64,000 nt of DNA from NCBI GenBank assembly GCA_959347315.1, contig OY365806.1:50607568-50671567 (forward strand), in the 5' to 3' direction. The stretch comes from Bimastos eiseni. Taxonomy: Eukaryota > Annelida > Clitellata > Crassiclitellata > Lumbricidae. Under the pieces are notes generated by a model. The model saw nothing but the letters and a program-made list of their open reading frames with translations. It made no database searches and was not told the origin of the DNA. Position numbers and translations under genes: made by a program. Positions 10,940 through 25,900 of this stretch are shown one piece after another (position 1 is the stretch's first letter; every line of letters begins with the position of its first letter).

Positions 10940-13900
10940 GTAAGATGAACGGGAACCTCGTAACTTTTCTTAACCTTTTAGCCGTTTACACCGAATATAT
11001 TTGGCTGCTAACCATTCCCTAGCGTTTGCCACGAATATATTCGCCAATGATAGTCCTAGCCATACCCTACCAGTTTGCAACGATTTATCTCACTTGAGAT
11101 AATTAGTCGATAGTATTTATCTATCAGATTGTCTATGTAAATAAATGGTGTCTCTCATGTGTTTTCATGTTGTTGTATCGGTATTTTTGATTCTAATCTG
11201 GGATAATTTGTGACACTGAGGATGTATAGTGCAGCTAAGAAAAGCAACTTTCAGATGTGTAATGTGAACTTTGTTTTACAACGCGTTTCAGACGATTCAT
11301 TCGATAAATCGGAATTTTCAGAGCTCTGACTATAGGATAGCCTACAGAATACTAATGAAAAGACTTTTTGGACAGCCTTTTAGGCCCAGATGAAGGCGTT
11401 CACAACAGCACCCATGTCAGACTGTGACCCAAATGACGAAAAATTGGCACCGTATGATTACATAATTCTCAGGTGGTCAATTCGTTTAACAATTCTGCGT
11501 TAGATGGAAATCTATGGACAGTGTATAAAGTCTCTGTTAGTGACACAAGTAGTCTTTTCTTTGTGGAAGATTTGGTTTCAAATGTCGTCAGAGAAACTAA
11601 TGCATGGCTTGCAATACTTCTGTCTTCAAGGCGATCAGACTCCAATGTTCCATTTTGCACAGTGCTGTACTTAGAGGTCTATCTCACAGAGTACAGAAGT
11701 AACATTACCTACGACTTATTTCCATGTACATTTCTTTACCATTATGGTCATAGAGAAGTGTCATATACAAATAACAACAACAAACTTCTTTGCATTTTAA
11801 TTTTTCAGTTAAAAACTATTGAGTTATGCTCAGGCTCGAAATAGCATGTTTAGGCAAAAATAATTGAACGGTACAGGCAGGACTCACATTTTTTTTGATA
11901 AACGGGTAAAGGGTTAAGTATCAAGCAATGAGCAGTTGCAGTTGTGTTATCGTCTATTATGAAGGGACGTTTCCTCTATTTCAGAGCTATGTTGGACTCT
12001 TACACTTTCATAGTCGCTGGAATTCACTGCTTTATCAGTGTTTCTTCTGTGTTTCTTCTTTCTTGTGATTCGAATCTAAGCCGTCTTAAAACTCGGCCGT
12101 TTCCACATCCGTACCCACCTTAGCCTGGCTTCTTTCTCACGTGTCGGATTCCGGCCAGCTGTTTAAATGGATTGTGATATCTTTTATTGCGATTGTGCCC
12201 TAAGTGACCATTTACTGAGGAGGCATAATGATAATGATGCTATAATAGTTGTTAGACTATGAGTCTGACTCTTGTGCCTTGCACAGAACAATTGTCGGCT
12301 GTTAAGAGTTTTGGTGGCTGGTCTGAAGTTTTGGATATCACTGTCCAGCTCTGGTATTTCGTCAGTTCTTAGATGTCCTTCAGGTCTAAACTTAGGCACT
12401 TCCTCCTTCACCTTGCTTGCAAGTCCTAACCTGGCTGTAGTGGATAAGAAAGCTAAAATGAGTGAATCTCATAGTTAATTAGATCTGAATAAAATTAAGG
12501 AGCTAGCAGAACAAATTGAAGTGGGCAAATGACTTCAAAGATTTGGACAAGCTACCAAGAAGGCCCAAGAGTGCACACTATTCAGGTGCAGTAGGAATTA
12601 AAGTATCTGTTGATGAAATCAAGAGGATATTGACAGAGCATGGAACAGCAATAGGCTGGCTGCTTTTTAATTGTAGTACTTTGAGAAGTAAAAGACCAAT
12701 TTGCCACTGCATTCTTTACTCAATGGTCCACCATTGCCATACGGGTATAATCTGCTGATTCTGAAGAATTTTTTTTGACTGTTTTTTTGTAAATTTTCTG
12801 ATTTGACTGAGTTGAGACAACATTTGTTGATGTTTTCATATATGCATAATAATAATAATGACGACAATTTATATGGTGCCATAGCGCGGCCATACCGCTA
12901 CAAGGGTGCCTCACAAATATTGATGCACACATTATTCTCTGAAGTTCTGCTATCTTGCATTGCAAAAGTACATTCTCCCCTCACATTACTTTTCCCCAAT
13001 GATTCTGTCTATCTGTTGTGAAAATACAGTTTCACCATAAATTTTGCTCCTGTTCATTGAACGGTCTTTGAAAATGGCTCCTCATAAATATTCATTGTCT
13101 GGATGTCTCTCTGGGATGACCCAGAATAGACTTCCTAAGATAGAAAAGATGTGTAATTGTCCATTCTGTTGATGTTGTGTGCATTCATTCAGAGCATTTA
13201 TGTAATGTCACTTGGGGGATATCCCTTTGAGACGCTCCCAGCCCCTCCCCAATGAGGGAGTACAGTTCTCTATGTGCTATAAGAATGTCAACATGTCTTT
13301 AGAATATATAATGGATGTGTCACATGTGTATTAAGGGATTCTCAATTGCACTGTATTTGTGGCTAATTAACTGATCTTAGCAGATGCAACTTACATTGGG
13401 CTGAAAATATTGAATGAACAGTCAAAGGAAAATGATAGGAAGAAAAGGACTGTTTGAGGACGACTGTCCAACTTAACAGGATATGCAGTGAGGCGTTGGC
13501 TGTCTTTGAGCCGTCTGTATTTACCTGGCAGATATCTGATGTGTGGATTACACTGCCAATCTTAGTTTGAGAGAGAGACAGACAGACAGAGAGAGAGTGA
13601 GTGAGAAGGCCATGCTGAGTGGGATCAATGAAAGGGAATGTCATACAGGACATCTGATACCTCTGGTTCGATGAGTGGCAAACAATCTCCATGGTGACAG
13701 TGAAGGAGGATATAGGCTTTGCCAGTATCCTCTCACAAGTGACAGAAAGAGTTTTTTATTTAGTTTTTGTTTTATTGCTATGACACCCAATATGTTGTGC
13801 CATAGCAAAAACAGAAAATGCAACTTGTACATTCCAAAAATGTAGTGGATGAAAACTCGCCCGCACTAAAGATAATCTAAGAAGGATACTGATACTGAAA

Positions 13901-16900
13901 ATGCTAAAATCGAAAAAGACTAAGCCGTCCAAAATAATGTAACGGGGAGAATGCTAAACAATGATGATACTAAGAAACAGATTAATTAATCGATTAATAG
14001 TCCATTTGTTTCAACAATTACATTTTTGTGTGATGATTATTCGCTTACATTTTTCTTCTGGAAGCAACAAGAAGAACAATAAACATTGCAATATGGCGGC
14101 GGACAGTAATCGAGCTATTAAATATGAACATACATCAGGTCGATTACATGAACCTTTTGGATTTAAATTAGTGGATATTTAGTCTGATCGTCCAGTGAGT
14201 ACTATCGTACAGCGTGACATTCAAATATCACTTACAAACTGGATAGCTAGTAGTGGCAGACCAATATCGATAGTAGATGAAGACGGTCTTCAACAAGTAT
14301 TACGTACTGCGCTTCAAAATGTTTAATATAAACTACCTTTCCGGCAGACTATTGACAAATTGTCGACTGACATATATAACAACAAGATTCAAGGTGTTAA
14401 CTAAATTCAGAAACTGAGAATTTTAAATGAAATGTCAGTGATTTGTGTGACAAATGTACTATAAACATTTTTGTGATTTGTTTGAAAATAAACTATTAAT
14501 TAATCGTTAATAAAATTTCAGAAGTTGACTATTAAAATTTAATTAATCGATATCAGCCCTAGAGGAAATATACAAAAATTATGCGATTGTTTTGATTATG
14601 TACATTTTTATGAGAAGAAGTGAATGTAAAGCACAAATGAACAGTGACCACTGTTAAATCCGTCTGTATTTACCTGGCAGAGATGGCTGTCAAAACAGAG
14701 TTGATTTATTCCTGCCTTGAATGTATGTAGGGGTTGTCCATCAACCATACTGGAAGGGAGTTGTTGGTAGATTGTAACAATAAGCCTAGAGTCAAAATAT
14801 TTATAAGTATCAGTAGGAAATTGAAGTTTGCAAGGTTTGACTTGAGGACTTGTTGCCATACATGATGTGGTATGGGTAATAGAGTGGCTACATGTCAAGG
14901 CCTATCTCGCTTGTTAGTTGTCTGTAGGGGCCCGTGTAGCGGAATGGCCGTGTTGTGATGCCATTTAGATTATTATTATTATTTAATGGTGTTTCAACGT
15001 CAAGAATACCTCTGACATTGAAGGCAGATGCCTCCAGGCATTCAAATTTAAGAACTAGCAAGCATTGGGCATTTGTCTTATTGAACAATCCAGCAGTTCC
15101 CATAGTGGAGTGTTGTTGAACTGCTTCAGATTTTCTTACAACAGTGGCAGTGTGTGGCAACTGTCCTTATCATACTTATTACATAGGTGATGAAACTCAA
15201 TTGATAGTGTTTGGCTTTTGGAATAAATGTACAAAGTATGAAATTGGCTTTGATGTGAGTTTTGTAGGTTAGAGACTAGATGTGGTTATTGAAATTCAAG
15301 TCTCTTGCTACTGTAGCACATGGCTCAGCAGAGAAAGCGTGTACTTGTGAAATTGAATCCATGGGCAATATGAATAGAAGATAGCATGCCTTTGGAAATC
15401 GACTGCCTGTGCATCAATTACTACAGGACAACAGAACCTCATTTCAACATATTATTTTGTCCATAATGTGCATATCGGAGAGAACACGATTGGACAATGA
15501 ATTCCAATCATATACTGGCACTTAACACGGCTGTGATGGTAGCATTCGATGTTGATTGTTTGTTGCAGGAAGCATTCAAGGCTTTCCACACCAACATGGG
15601 AAAGGTTTCTAAGTACATGACTCCCCTGAACGTTGGAAGTGTTAGAACGCCGTGCAAAGTTGATGAAGAAGAAATCCGAAAAGATTTCATCCAACTGAGA
15701 AAAAAGGCTGAGGATATGGTACGAGGTCTTGCTGCTTCCATGTTCCAGAGTAAATTATATAATCGAATGACTTAGAACTGTTTTGGTGCACAAAGTTTCA
15801 GTTGATGAGTATCATCAGCATAGAAATGGTAATCTAGAACTGTCATTAGTGGTGAACCTAATGGCATAGTGTATAGGGAAACAGGAGTGGTTCCAGTACA
15901 AGACATACGGAGCAGGACCAACCAATAATCAAACCAGTGATGAAAGTGGTGAAGGAGTATGTAATGTTATGATCAGTTATATCAAATGTAGGAGATAAGT
16001 CATTGGAATGAGGCCCAATATTAACCTTGATTCACTCAGCCATACTTTTATGTGATTGTGAACTGCAAGCTGTGAGGTTTCGGAGAAGTGGTATCTTGAT
16101 CGGAAAGATAGGTAATAAAGTGATAGCTCAGATGATGTGTAGTACATATACTGCAAATTGATTTATATAATAAACATGTGTGTGTGTATATATATATATA
16201 TACACATGTGTGTATATTTATATATATATATGTATATACAGTGGCTGATCGGTTAGAACGGTCAGTCCGTAACGTTCAGTGTGCGCTGAACGAGCGGGTT
16301 CGACCCTCATCCGGGGAGTCACTGTGTAGGGACCTTGAGCAAGTCCTTTGCGCACAATTGTTCTGCAGTACAACTACAATTTGCGCCGTCAAGGCGTGTG
16401 TGGGCACTTCTGAGCAAAAAATGTTGGAAGAAGGGCGGTATAAAATTTCGGTAAGAAAATATATATGGGCTGTACATGCATACACAGTATTCTAAAAAAT
16501 GATATAAATTGTACATATTGTGCAAAATTCTGATATATAATTGGTTTTGTGTTTTGTTTTAGAATCTTTTCGAGCCCAGCATAGTCTTTTATCTCCTAAT
16601 CGTTGGACATCTCATATTTTTTGAGGTCCTTGCTTACCAAATCCTAAATTATTTTGGCACAAATTGGCTAGCGTATCTTGCATCGGTTGCATGCTACGTC
16701 ATTGTTCAGGTAATTTGAGAAACTTTTAACTAGATTGTCAGTTATAGTGAAAGTAATAATAAGTGAAAATGAAGCTTGTAGATTTGCATACAGAAATCAT
16801 GTTTGGTTTGAAAGGCTAAGTTGTGGACATGACCACAGCAATCAGACAAGATGCCACCTGTTGTAATCTTCAAAGTTTTTCTAAGCTCAGTTGGCCCAGA

Positions 16901-19900
16901 TGGTGGTATTTCGTCGATGGTCACCTGTTCAAGTAATAACTAGGCTAAATGTTGTTAATTTAATGGGTACCAGACCTGGTATTTCTTCTAGTCATGATTA
17001 TTCCTGATTTATCCATGATATTCTAAACCATTGGTATCTCATATGTATTTGCAAATACTATTATTAACAGGAAATTTACCGTACTTGCCAGCATGTTCAT
17101 GGTATCAAACTATCATGTATGGTAATGTAAAGTGAGGTGAATATTTGTCTGTTTTGTTACTCTATCCACTGTGGTCTGCTCCTCTGCATGGTTGGTCCTG
17201 GGCTTGGGAGATGTTTGAGCTAAGGCATAAATGCCATGAAGCAGTCTCACTATACAGCAGGGGATCTGATTCGACTTTCAGAGGTGCAAGAAAGTTTTAA
17301 CCATTGTATTATCATCATCATCATCATCATTATATTTATTTAATCATAAGCAACTAATCAATAATCAATATACTTCATAATCAAGTATGTATTTAGTGCC
17401 ACTTTAAGTCGGGTGCACTCCCGACGTGGGCCAGTGTCATCACAATCGAAGAGGGCAGTTTTCAGGTGTTTACAGAACTGACGAGGGGGTTAAGGAAGAA
17501 TTATTGGCGAAACAATACTGTAGTGCATTTGCTGCTGTCAAGTGGACATGCTGTACATTGAGTGGATGAATTATAACATAAGCAAATGTAATTGATGGGT
17601 ATGCATTGCTAAGTATATGTAAAACTACATCAGTTTTGTATGTAGCTTTTTAGATTTTCATGTAGAGCATGCTTAATGTAAGAACATTTTGGTAATAAAA
17701 AACGTTTTGAACATGTATAGATGTAAGAATAGATGGTATGTAAGACTTGCAGAGAGTAGACTACTTGTTTTCCACTGGAGATGCTTGAGCTGACAGGTTT
17801 TGTAACTGATTTTGTGTAATATCCTATCTGCTCAGGAGTTCAGTTCTTGTGCAGTGTGTTTGAGTAATGCGGATGAGTGCAGTAGAAATCAAATAGAAAT
17901 CAAGTGATCTTTCATTTGGTGTTACTTTATATTAGCATTGTGTTCCTTTACTAGTCAGAGGCAGGGTGGAGTCAACATGATTTTGGACACCTGTCAGTAT
18001 TCAAAAACAACCGGTGGAATCATATCATGCATTCGTTTGTCATGAACTTTCTCAAGGTAATTGTTACTTCAGTAGAAATGTGGAATTATTGTAAAATGAT
18101 TAATCATTTATTATGCCTCCTATTAAGGAGACATAATAAAGTAAGTAGCACACTGTCTATAATCCAAGATCTGGGAGTTTGAGTCTACTGGGAGGGCTCT
18201 GTATAAAGACCTGGGCAACTTGTGAACACATATCACTCGTCATCGAGGAGTATAATTTGGTCCGGACTGGGAAGTGAAACACTCTTCAGTATGGGTCTTG
18301 GAATTCTTTCCATATCAATGACCAAAAGAGCAGGACACTAATTCTTCCCATATATGTTCCACTGTGGCATATGTGGCTTCACTTAATTTAGAAATTTGGA
18401 TTGTGTGAGGATCTTCAAGCTGGTGCAGTCTTTGCAAACTATATTAATCTGTAGACAGTGTAGAACAATTGCAACATCTTTCATTATGAGTTGCAGGGCT
18501 CAAAGTCAACATGTCGGCTTGACATGGTGCAGTGACTTCAGAGCCAGTATGTTGAGGTGGATGCAAAGCCAGGTACAACGTACTAACACCTAGAGCAGAA
18601 AGACTATAGTACTTAGTGATAATCTTCATTCTAATCTAACATTCACTGTTGCCTGCAACAGTGAATGTGTTAGTCCTTAAATGACAAGCATGTACTATCA
18701 TCGTTAAAGGATTTATGCCGAGGTTAGGCTCATATAAGCAGACTTAATTTCTGAACTGTTAACTTGCTTAATGTGGTGTAGGCACAGATTTATGTAGTTG
18801 AGCATCATATTAGGTTGTCTAAATGAGATTGAATCTCAATCAGTTCTATCTTTGCCATAGCTCTTACATATATAATTTGTTTACATAGTTTGTCTATCTT
18901 ATGGAGCAGGTATGTATTATGTTATAAATTAATCCAGACAGATGGTTGCAGACAAATGTCTGCTTAACAGTTGGTATCAGGTGTCTAATAAGAAGGAAAC
19001 TAAAAGCCTTTGCAACAGTTCATCAATGCCTCGATTAAGTAATCTGTTTTTACAGTTTTTCTTGATATTTAAACATAAACTTTATTTTACTTCCAATAGT
19101 AAACCACATTTACTTCACACGGTTTCAAGTACATGACAATATGTCATAGCTCAATTTTAATTTCTTTTTGTTCCTTCAAGTTTGCATCACTCAAACTGTA
19201 GATGTCGTAATTGATCACCATCTTAGGTTCTGGTGTTGATTTTCAAATGTCACAATCACAGCAGGATTATCAGATCTCATATTTTGTAAAAATTCGTGTT
19301 TATAAATATTTTGACGAGATGACTGATTTATTATTTTAGGGAGCATCAACAAGTTGGTGGCAACATCTTCATAATCAGCATCACTCAAAACCAAATGTCG
19401 TAAGTATTTCTACCCAAATGTGCATTGGCCACCCATCTTGATTTGCCTTGTGATCTTTATAACTTTACAGATCTCTTGGCTGCATCTGTTAAATTGATTG
19501 TGTGCTTGTGTTTGATTATCTCACTATTTAAAAACTGATTAACGGTATTGTGGATTACGAACATGATGGAAGTTTCAATTTCTTTTCATTCTGCTAAGCT
19601 GTCACAGTGGTCAACTAACGGCTGAAGATTATAGAGACATTTCTTCTGGACTGTTGTTTTGAAGACATCTGTACAAAGTACAAGAGCTTAGCAAACTAGT
19701 GCATGACTTTGTACCAAGATTTGGTGTTAGTGATTGTTCACTTTGGTTTTGATTAAAGCAATCATCGATTGATGCCTTATGCATATTCATTAGGTATGAT
19801 TGGATGATATCACTGTTTTGTTCTGCCACTGTTCAGATTTTTAATGATGCTTTTGCAGATAAACAAGGACCCTGATGTTCGACTTGAGCAGATGTTTGTT

Positions 19901-22900
19901 CTGGGTGAAGAAATGCCAAAGAGGGTAAGCGAATGACAATCTCAACGATGAGGAGACATTATATATGTTCTTGAGAATAGATTTAGAGGATCATCTCATG
20001 TGAACCAAGTTTAGGATTCATTTGTTTAGTTATATAACTTTTAAGTAATTCATTCAATGCACATACTAGCTACAGTCAACCTGAATTCAAGGGTTCCTGT
20101 ACAGTTGTGTACAGGTTATGACTTGGGAGTCCTCTCAGCAGGCTCTTACCAACAATCATTGGATTAAATGCCTAGTGTGTTGCAGTTGCAGTGTGTTGTA
20201 GGTGAATGATCAGAGAACGATTTCTCTTCTGCATAGACATTCACATTAATGTAGATTGCAATTTTTACCAATATAGGACTATTATTATTTCATCAGAGTC
20301 ATGTTAAAACTCATTCAATCATACCATGATTTAGATTTGATGTTTAGGAACATTGTAATCGTAATCTCAAAACTTCTAATGCACCACTTGAAAGCTAAGC
20401 ACATCATGAGCACTGCATCATGTGTGAGGCCAGGCCTCAAAACCCGCCTCTTGTCACTTCCTAGTTAATCCGTAAAAGGATGAAATAGGTAAGAAGACAC
20501 AGAAAATCACAGAAAATCGTTTACGGTATATTGTTACAAATAAATATGTCTTCTTTCAATATCTGAAATGAAAACTGTTGAATTTTAATATTTAGTTAGA
20601 GAAAATTGACTTTTAATGTATATGGCTTCAAGATTTGGATTGCTGCAAAGGCTAAATATGTGTGTTTTCAAAGTTAGAATCTGCCATGCCGACGTGACTC
20701 TCTGATAGAGCCCGTGTCCTACTTTCTAAATATAGCCTCTGTGTTTTACTGGATGGTTCTAATAAACTGTGTAAGCTATGTAAATGAGACGAAAATATTT
20801 GCAAAATAAAAGCGTTATTTTAAACCACGCCTCTGACGCAGTTTTCTAAGAGTACAATTGGTTGATGGCACATCTTGCGAGACTGACCTCAGATTTCGTG
20901 CATTCGCAATGGGTGAGAACCGCACATGTTTGTTGTCACTGTAGATGGATTGCGTTTGGCTCTCTCGTTAGTTTCGAAAAGAATTAATATAAACATTACT
21001 TTAAATTACAGACAGTAAAATTTTGAAGTTGTTTAACTCCACAAAAAGGGATAAAGACCAGTTGCAGATATTGTTCGATGAATGTGTTAATTGATAGTGA
21101 GTGGGCTTTTATCTAGCAACAATGATAGTGACACTGATCCTGACAAAGCAAATGTTCTCAAAATTTGACCTCGATTTTCTCAGTTGTTGCAATTCTGCTA
21201 TTGAAATTCTACTATTGAAATAGTGAAACAAGTATAACAAAAACGACAAGTGGCGGGTTTTTACCCCTGGCGTCAAAATCAGAGGGGTTGTCCAAAGGAT
21301 AGTTCTTGGGAGGTAAGAGTCCGGTTTCCAAAAGGTCAACAGAGGGACATGAATTATTAACTGAACTCGACTCCAGAATCTAACACACGCTCATCATAAT
21401 TATTACTGTGCCATTATTTGAAGTTACGATGTACGTATATTTGAAGTTACGGTACATATATATATAAACCTAGTCGAACCTGAACTATCTGCCTTTGTTT
21501 GGCCATCGTTGTCCAGACTGCTTATGATTCATTATTTTAGTTTACCTTTGTAACTGTTTGCCCTTTGAACTACAGTCTTTTAATTCTTTCATAGTTCCAT
21601 GTTGTTTGTTTATTAAATGTTGATGGATGTAGCTCTTGCGGTTAAGGTTTTTAATGCGGTGTTTTAAATCAGCTTTCCATGTTTCCAAATGCAGATTGCA
21701 AAGGAGAAGAAGAGAAGCTTGCCTTACAACTGGCAACACAGATACTTTTTTGCCAGTAGGTTACTTTCCTGATTATTGCATTACTATGCTTTACTGTATC
21801 ATGCTTACAAGTGGTTCAATGCACTGGATTGCTGTAAATTCTGTACCTGACCTTATCCTGGGTTGGAGCGCTATGTAAATCGATGTAATGAATGAATGAA
21901 TGAATGAATTTGAACTATTTTTAGGCCATTGACCACTGCTAATTGAATTCATCCTGCTTTCACTTTGCTCACTGCCAATATGGTACATTGTTGGAATGTA
22001 TTTCACTAGTTGGAATTTGTTTCACTAGAGGGCTTTTAGCATTGCCAGTCATGACTCAGAACTCTTGCTAAAACATTCACATGGAGGCATGGTTCTACGC
22101 TGAGTACCATGGACTTTGTTGACTCACTCGTTATTATGAATAATGCTATTTTCGATCTCTTGTCCAGGCTGCGGATTGCAGCGAATGGGTGTCAAAATTT
22201 AGATTGCTACACCGCCTCTATCGTCAGAAAGAAGCAGACCACTTTTAAGGCCTGGTCATGCAATATAAGGACAACCCTAAACATCTCTGGTCCTCAATCT
22301 CAGGCCAACTTGGACAGGGAATGTGCTCAGTTGAAGTTTACATTTTTTATGCAGAGTCATGATGCAGAAGGTTGACAGTCTATGAGTGAAAACTGCTTGA
22401 TTACTCGCTCACATTCACGGAGCACATATTTAACCTGATACGCTCCTGCTTCTTTCAACTGAGGCATCTCAGAGCTATCAGACAATTGGTCTCTCCGTAT
22501 GTCTTGGCCGCCACAGTTGTCTGTTCCTGTCTAGACTATTGCAACTTGCTTCTTATGGGCTTCCAGAAACAGCATCGAGCATGTGGAACCACAAAGTTGT
22601 CTCTAAAGGTCAAGCAAAGAGATCATCGACCACAGCAGGCCGAAGTTAAGGTGAAAAGATCCCGAAGATTAGGTCCGTTGCACATCAAAGAGCAGCTATT
22701 ATTGCCCAAGATGTCAGAGCTGACTATTTGCAAAAGCCACTATCTGCAACCTCATCTCATTCCTTTTACTCTGCTGATTGTTACTGATATATTTGTTCCT
22801 CGGACTGCCTTAACATAACAATTACTGTTGTGGGTCCCTCAGCTTAGAATGACCTTTCATCCTCACTACAGTCTAAACTAATAGATGATATCTCTCAATC

Positions 22901-25900
22901 AGCTTCTCATTCTTTCAAGGTGTGTCTTATTCCCAGGTTTTCATGCCGAGAGCACTTCTAGCTGGTTATTCTGCGAGAGCCACCATACGAATATATGGTG
23001 CGATACAATTTCCTATTTGCCGCTTTATATGTATTTACTGCGTTACCTAACTTAACCTGTGTGTACTTATATGTGCTAAAGGCGTTGGAGGATGAGAATC
23101 TTGGTGATGCTTTTGGGTTGTTTTCTAGAAGAGTTGTTTGTTGTTTCATTGTTGCAGTTGGTCCTCCTCTTCTCTTTCCAATATACTTCCAGTATATGAT
23201 CTTCAAGCATCCGATCATGAGGCGCAACTGGCTCGTAAGTTAAAGTATTCATTTATGTGTTCGAAAGACTTATTGAGAAGATCAACTCACAATCATATTC
23301 ATTCATTTAGTGGTGGTGGTAGTTCCAGTTATACTGCAATTACTGCAGTATACTGCAGTTATACTGTGAGAACATAGATCATTAGCATAAAATTCAACTC
23401 GAAAAACTCTCTAGTCTCCTCCTTTATCCAGGCTTGGGACTGGCACTGTCAGGGTACAAACAGTGCCAGTTCTCATTCGTTTAGTCAATTATTTAATAGT
23501 TTATGCAGTTCATTTCCAAGATATCATTGATGCTACGTTTGTATAATAACATTTTTGGAGCAACGTCGGTTTTGCCACATTAAAACAAAGTAGTGTTAAG
23601 AATAAGTCACAATGGGAGATTAGTAAAATTGTTGTTATTGGTTTTGTGAGAATTGTTTTGTGATTTGTTGTATAAGGATGTTTTCCTGATGACGACATTT
23701 TATATCAAACTGCTGTTTCTCTACTCGCCAATGCTCGGTGTGTTTGGGGCCATCAAGTACTACTTCTTAGTGAGGTATGGTGGCTCTTAAAATCTCAACG
23801 TAGTTCTTAATTTAGCATTTTCAGCCTATGCGTGTAAATCATGTGACACTCTGTTGCAGTGTTTTCAAGAGGTCTTTATAGGTAATATTTGTACGTTGTA
23901 CATACCTATGCACGCATATGCACATCATGTGTATAGACCATTACATGCAAGCACATACTTACATTTGTAGATACATATGTGATCATTTTTCACAAAACCA
24001 GTCGGAAGTTGCATTTATGAAATGCCTCATTTTGGCCATTAGTGGGAAAATCCATTTTTCATCACTTTTGACATTTTTACACTAGTGATTAGACAAATTA
24101 TTAATAAACATGTAGTGTTAATTGCTTTTGCGATAAAATAATGCTAAACATGTTTATTGAATATTTATTGGAACCTACGCTAATTTCAAATTAGAATTTC
24201 TGAATTTTTTATTAAATTTATGATGATTTTCTAGGTCTGTTGCATCATTTTCCCATGCTTGCACCCCTACAATAATAATATCGCCTGCAAGCTTAACATC
24301 TCCTCTAGCCACCTAGTGCATTCGAAATGGACTAGCTTTTAATTTAAGCCAATCATCGCTTGAGTAAGAGGTCATATGCAAAGAAATACCATGCAACGGA
24401 AAAATGATAAAATAATTCCATGAACTTTGGGAGCGATTTTCTCAGAAGAAAAGCGAACAGAGTTCGATTTTATATTGACATAACTTTTCTCAGGTATAAG
24501 TTTTAAGGGAAACAGAAGTTCTGGAAAACTAATAAGAAGGTCTACAATGTTGTATCAAAAACCCATTTTTCAAATTTGGAAAAATGTGACTGCTTTCGTA
24601 CTGAGCCGTCACATATATGCACCCATCATACCTACATGCATGCTGGTATATAAATGTACATACATGGTTGCTTACCTAAATATATACATTTATGGGTACT
24701 TACATACCAACATAATTATATGCACACTTGAACCGTTCATGTATGATGCATACATCAAATGATTACTGTTTTGCTGACAGATGCCTGGAGAGCCATTGGT
24801 TCGTCTGGGTCAGTCAATCGAATCATATTCCAATGGAGATTGACGATGACAAAGAGAGACCATGGCTGTCCCTCCAGGTATTTTTCACCCATACATTCCA
24901 CGCTCGTATATATGGCTCTGTAGAATTGGGATTGGTAAATGGTTGTTCATATTACATATGTCTTAAATTGCATTTAGACATTTCTTCGTGTGGTGAGAAA
25001 AGAAAAGTCTTATGGGCAGAAACTGAAGTAACCCTAATTAAGATCGTAGAGTGAGTTGTAGAGGGAATATTGTTCGAAAGCATTTAGAGGCCGACAGACA
25101 TAACGGTGCGGTATTTGGCAGAAGCAGTCCAAAGTACCAAGGAGTCTAAATAAGAGAGAGGACAACCAGAGGAAGCCAAAATTGGATGACTGATAGGGTC
25201 ACAAAGATGGATACCCAAAACACTCTGCAAGTAAGGAAAGGAACTTTAAATGAATGCGAGCTATAAGCGGAAGCCAGTGTAAGTGGTCAGTCACGAAGGT
25301 CGAGATAAGTCTTGTTATATACATGTGTCATGCATACATTTATACATGCATGCATACATTTAGATTGCACGCCTTCAAGAATCTACTCTGGAGCACCTCC
25401 ATCCCAGCCATAATTAAAGATAAAAAGATATTTGTTACATTAATTTTCTTGACAAGAAGTGGGTGGATATGGTAGGTATTGTGATGATAAATAAATAATT
25501 GTTACAGAGTTATTTGATACTAAAGTGATGAAATTGTGAAAACAGTCGATTGCTATTTTCTTACAGTTGCATGCTACGTGTGACGTTGAGAAGTCCTTGT
25601 TTAACGACTGGTTCACTGGTCACTTAAACTTTCAGATTGAGCATCAGTGAGTATACATAACAGTTTTCTCCCTTTTTATTAGGACAGCTATAATTATCAT
25701 AATTTCCTTAATTTATTTAACAGTTGTAATCAGATATATAGTATAGTTTGTTCTTTTTTCACATCCTTTAGCTGTAAACTCTACTCTCTTGTTCATTAAA
25801 ATTTATCCAATCTTGATAATCTTTGGAAAACGTGGACATATTCTGCTCCTTTGTCATCTCAAACTTGGATACCTCCATCCAATGCCAACTCCTTATTAAC

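Noticed and set aside
12184..12758. Possible exons (75-codon minus, 80-codon plus frames)
   Set aside because: No family match, and no splice-compatible role between desaturase exons 1 and 2, which already join in frame.
16240..16330. Functional tRNA gene
   Set aside because: A and B boxes are present but the stems do not form a proper cloverleaf, and a SINE body follows; a second copy exists at 37568.
24728..25054. 108-codon ORF taken as a unit
   Set aside because: Only 24781-24877 is coding (exon 10); the rest is intron read through the donor at 24878.
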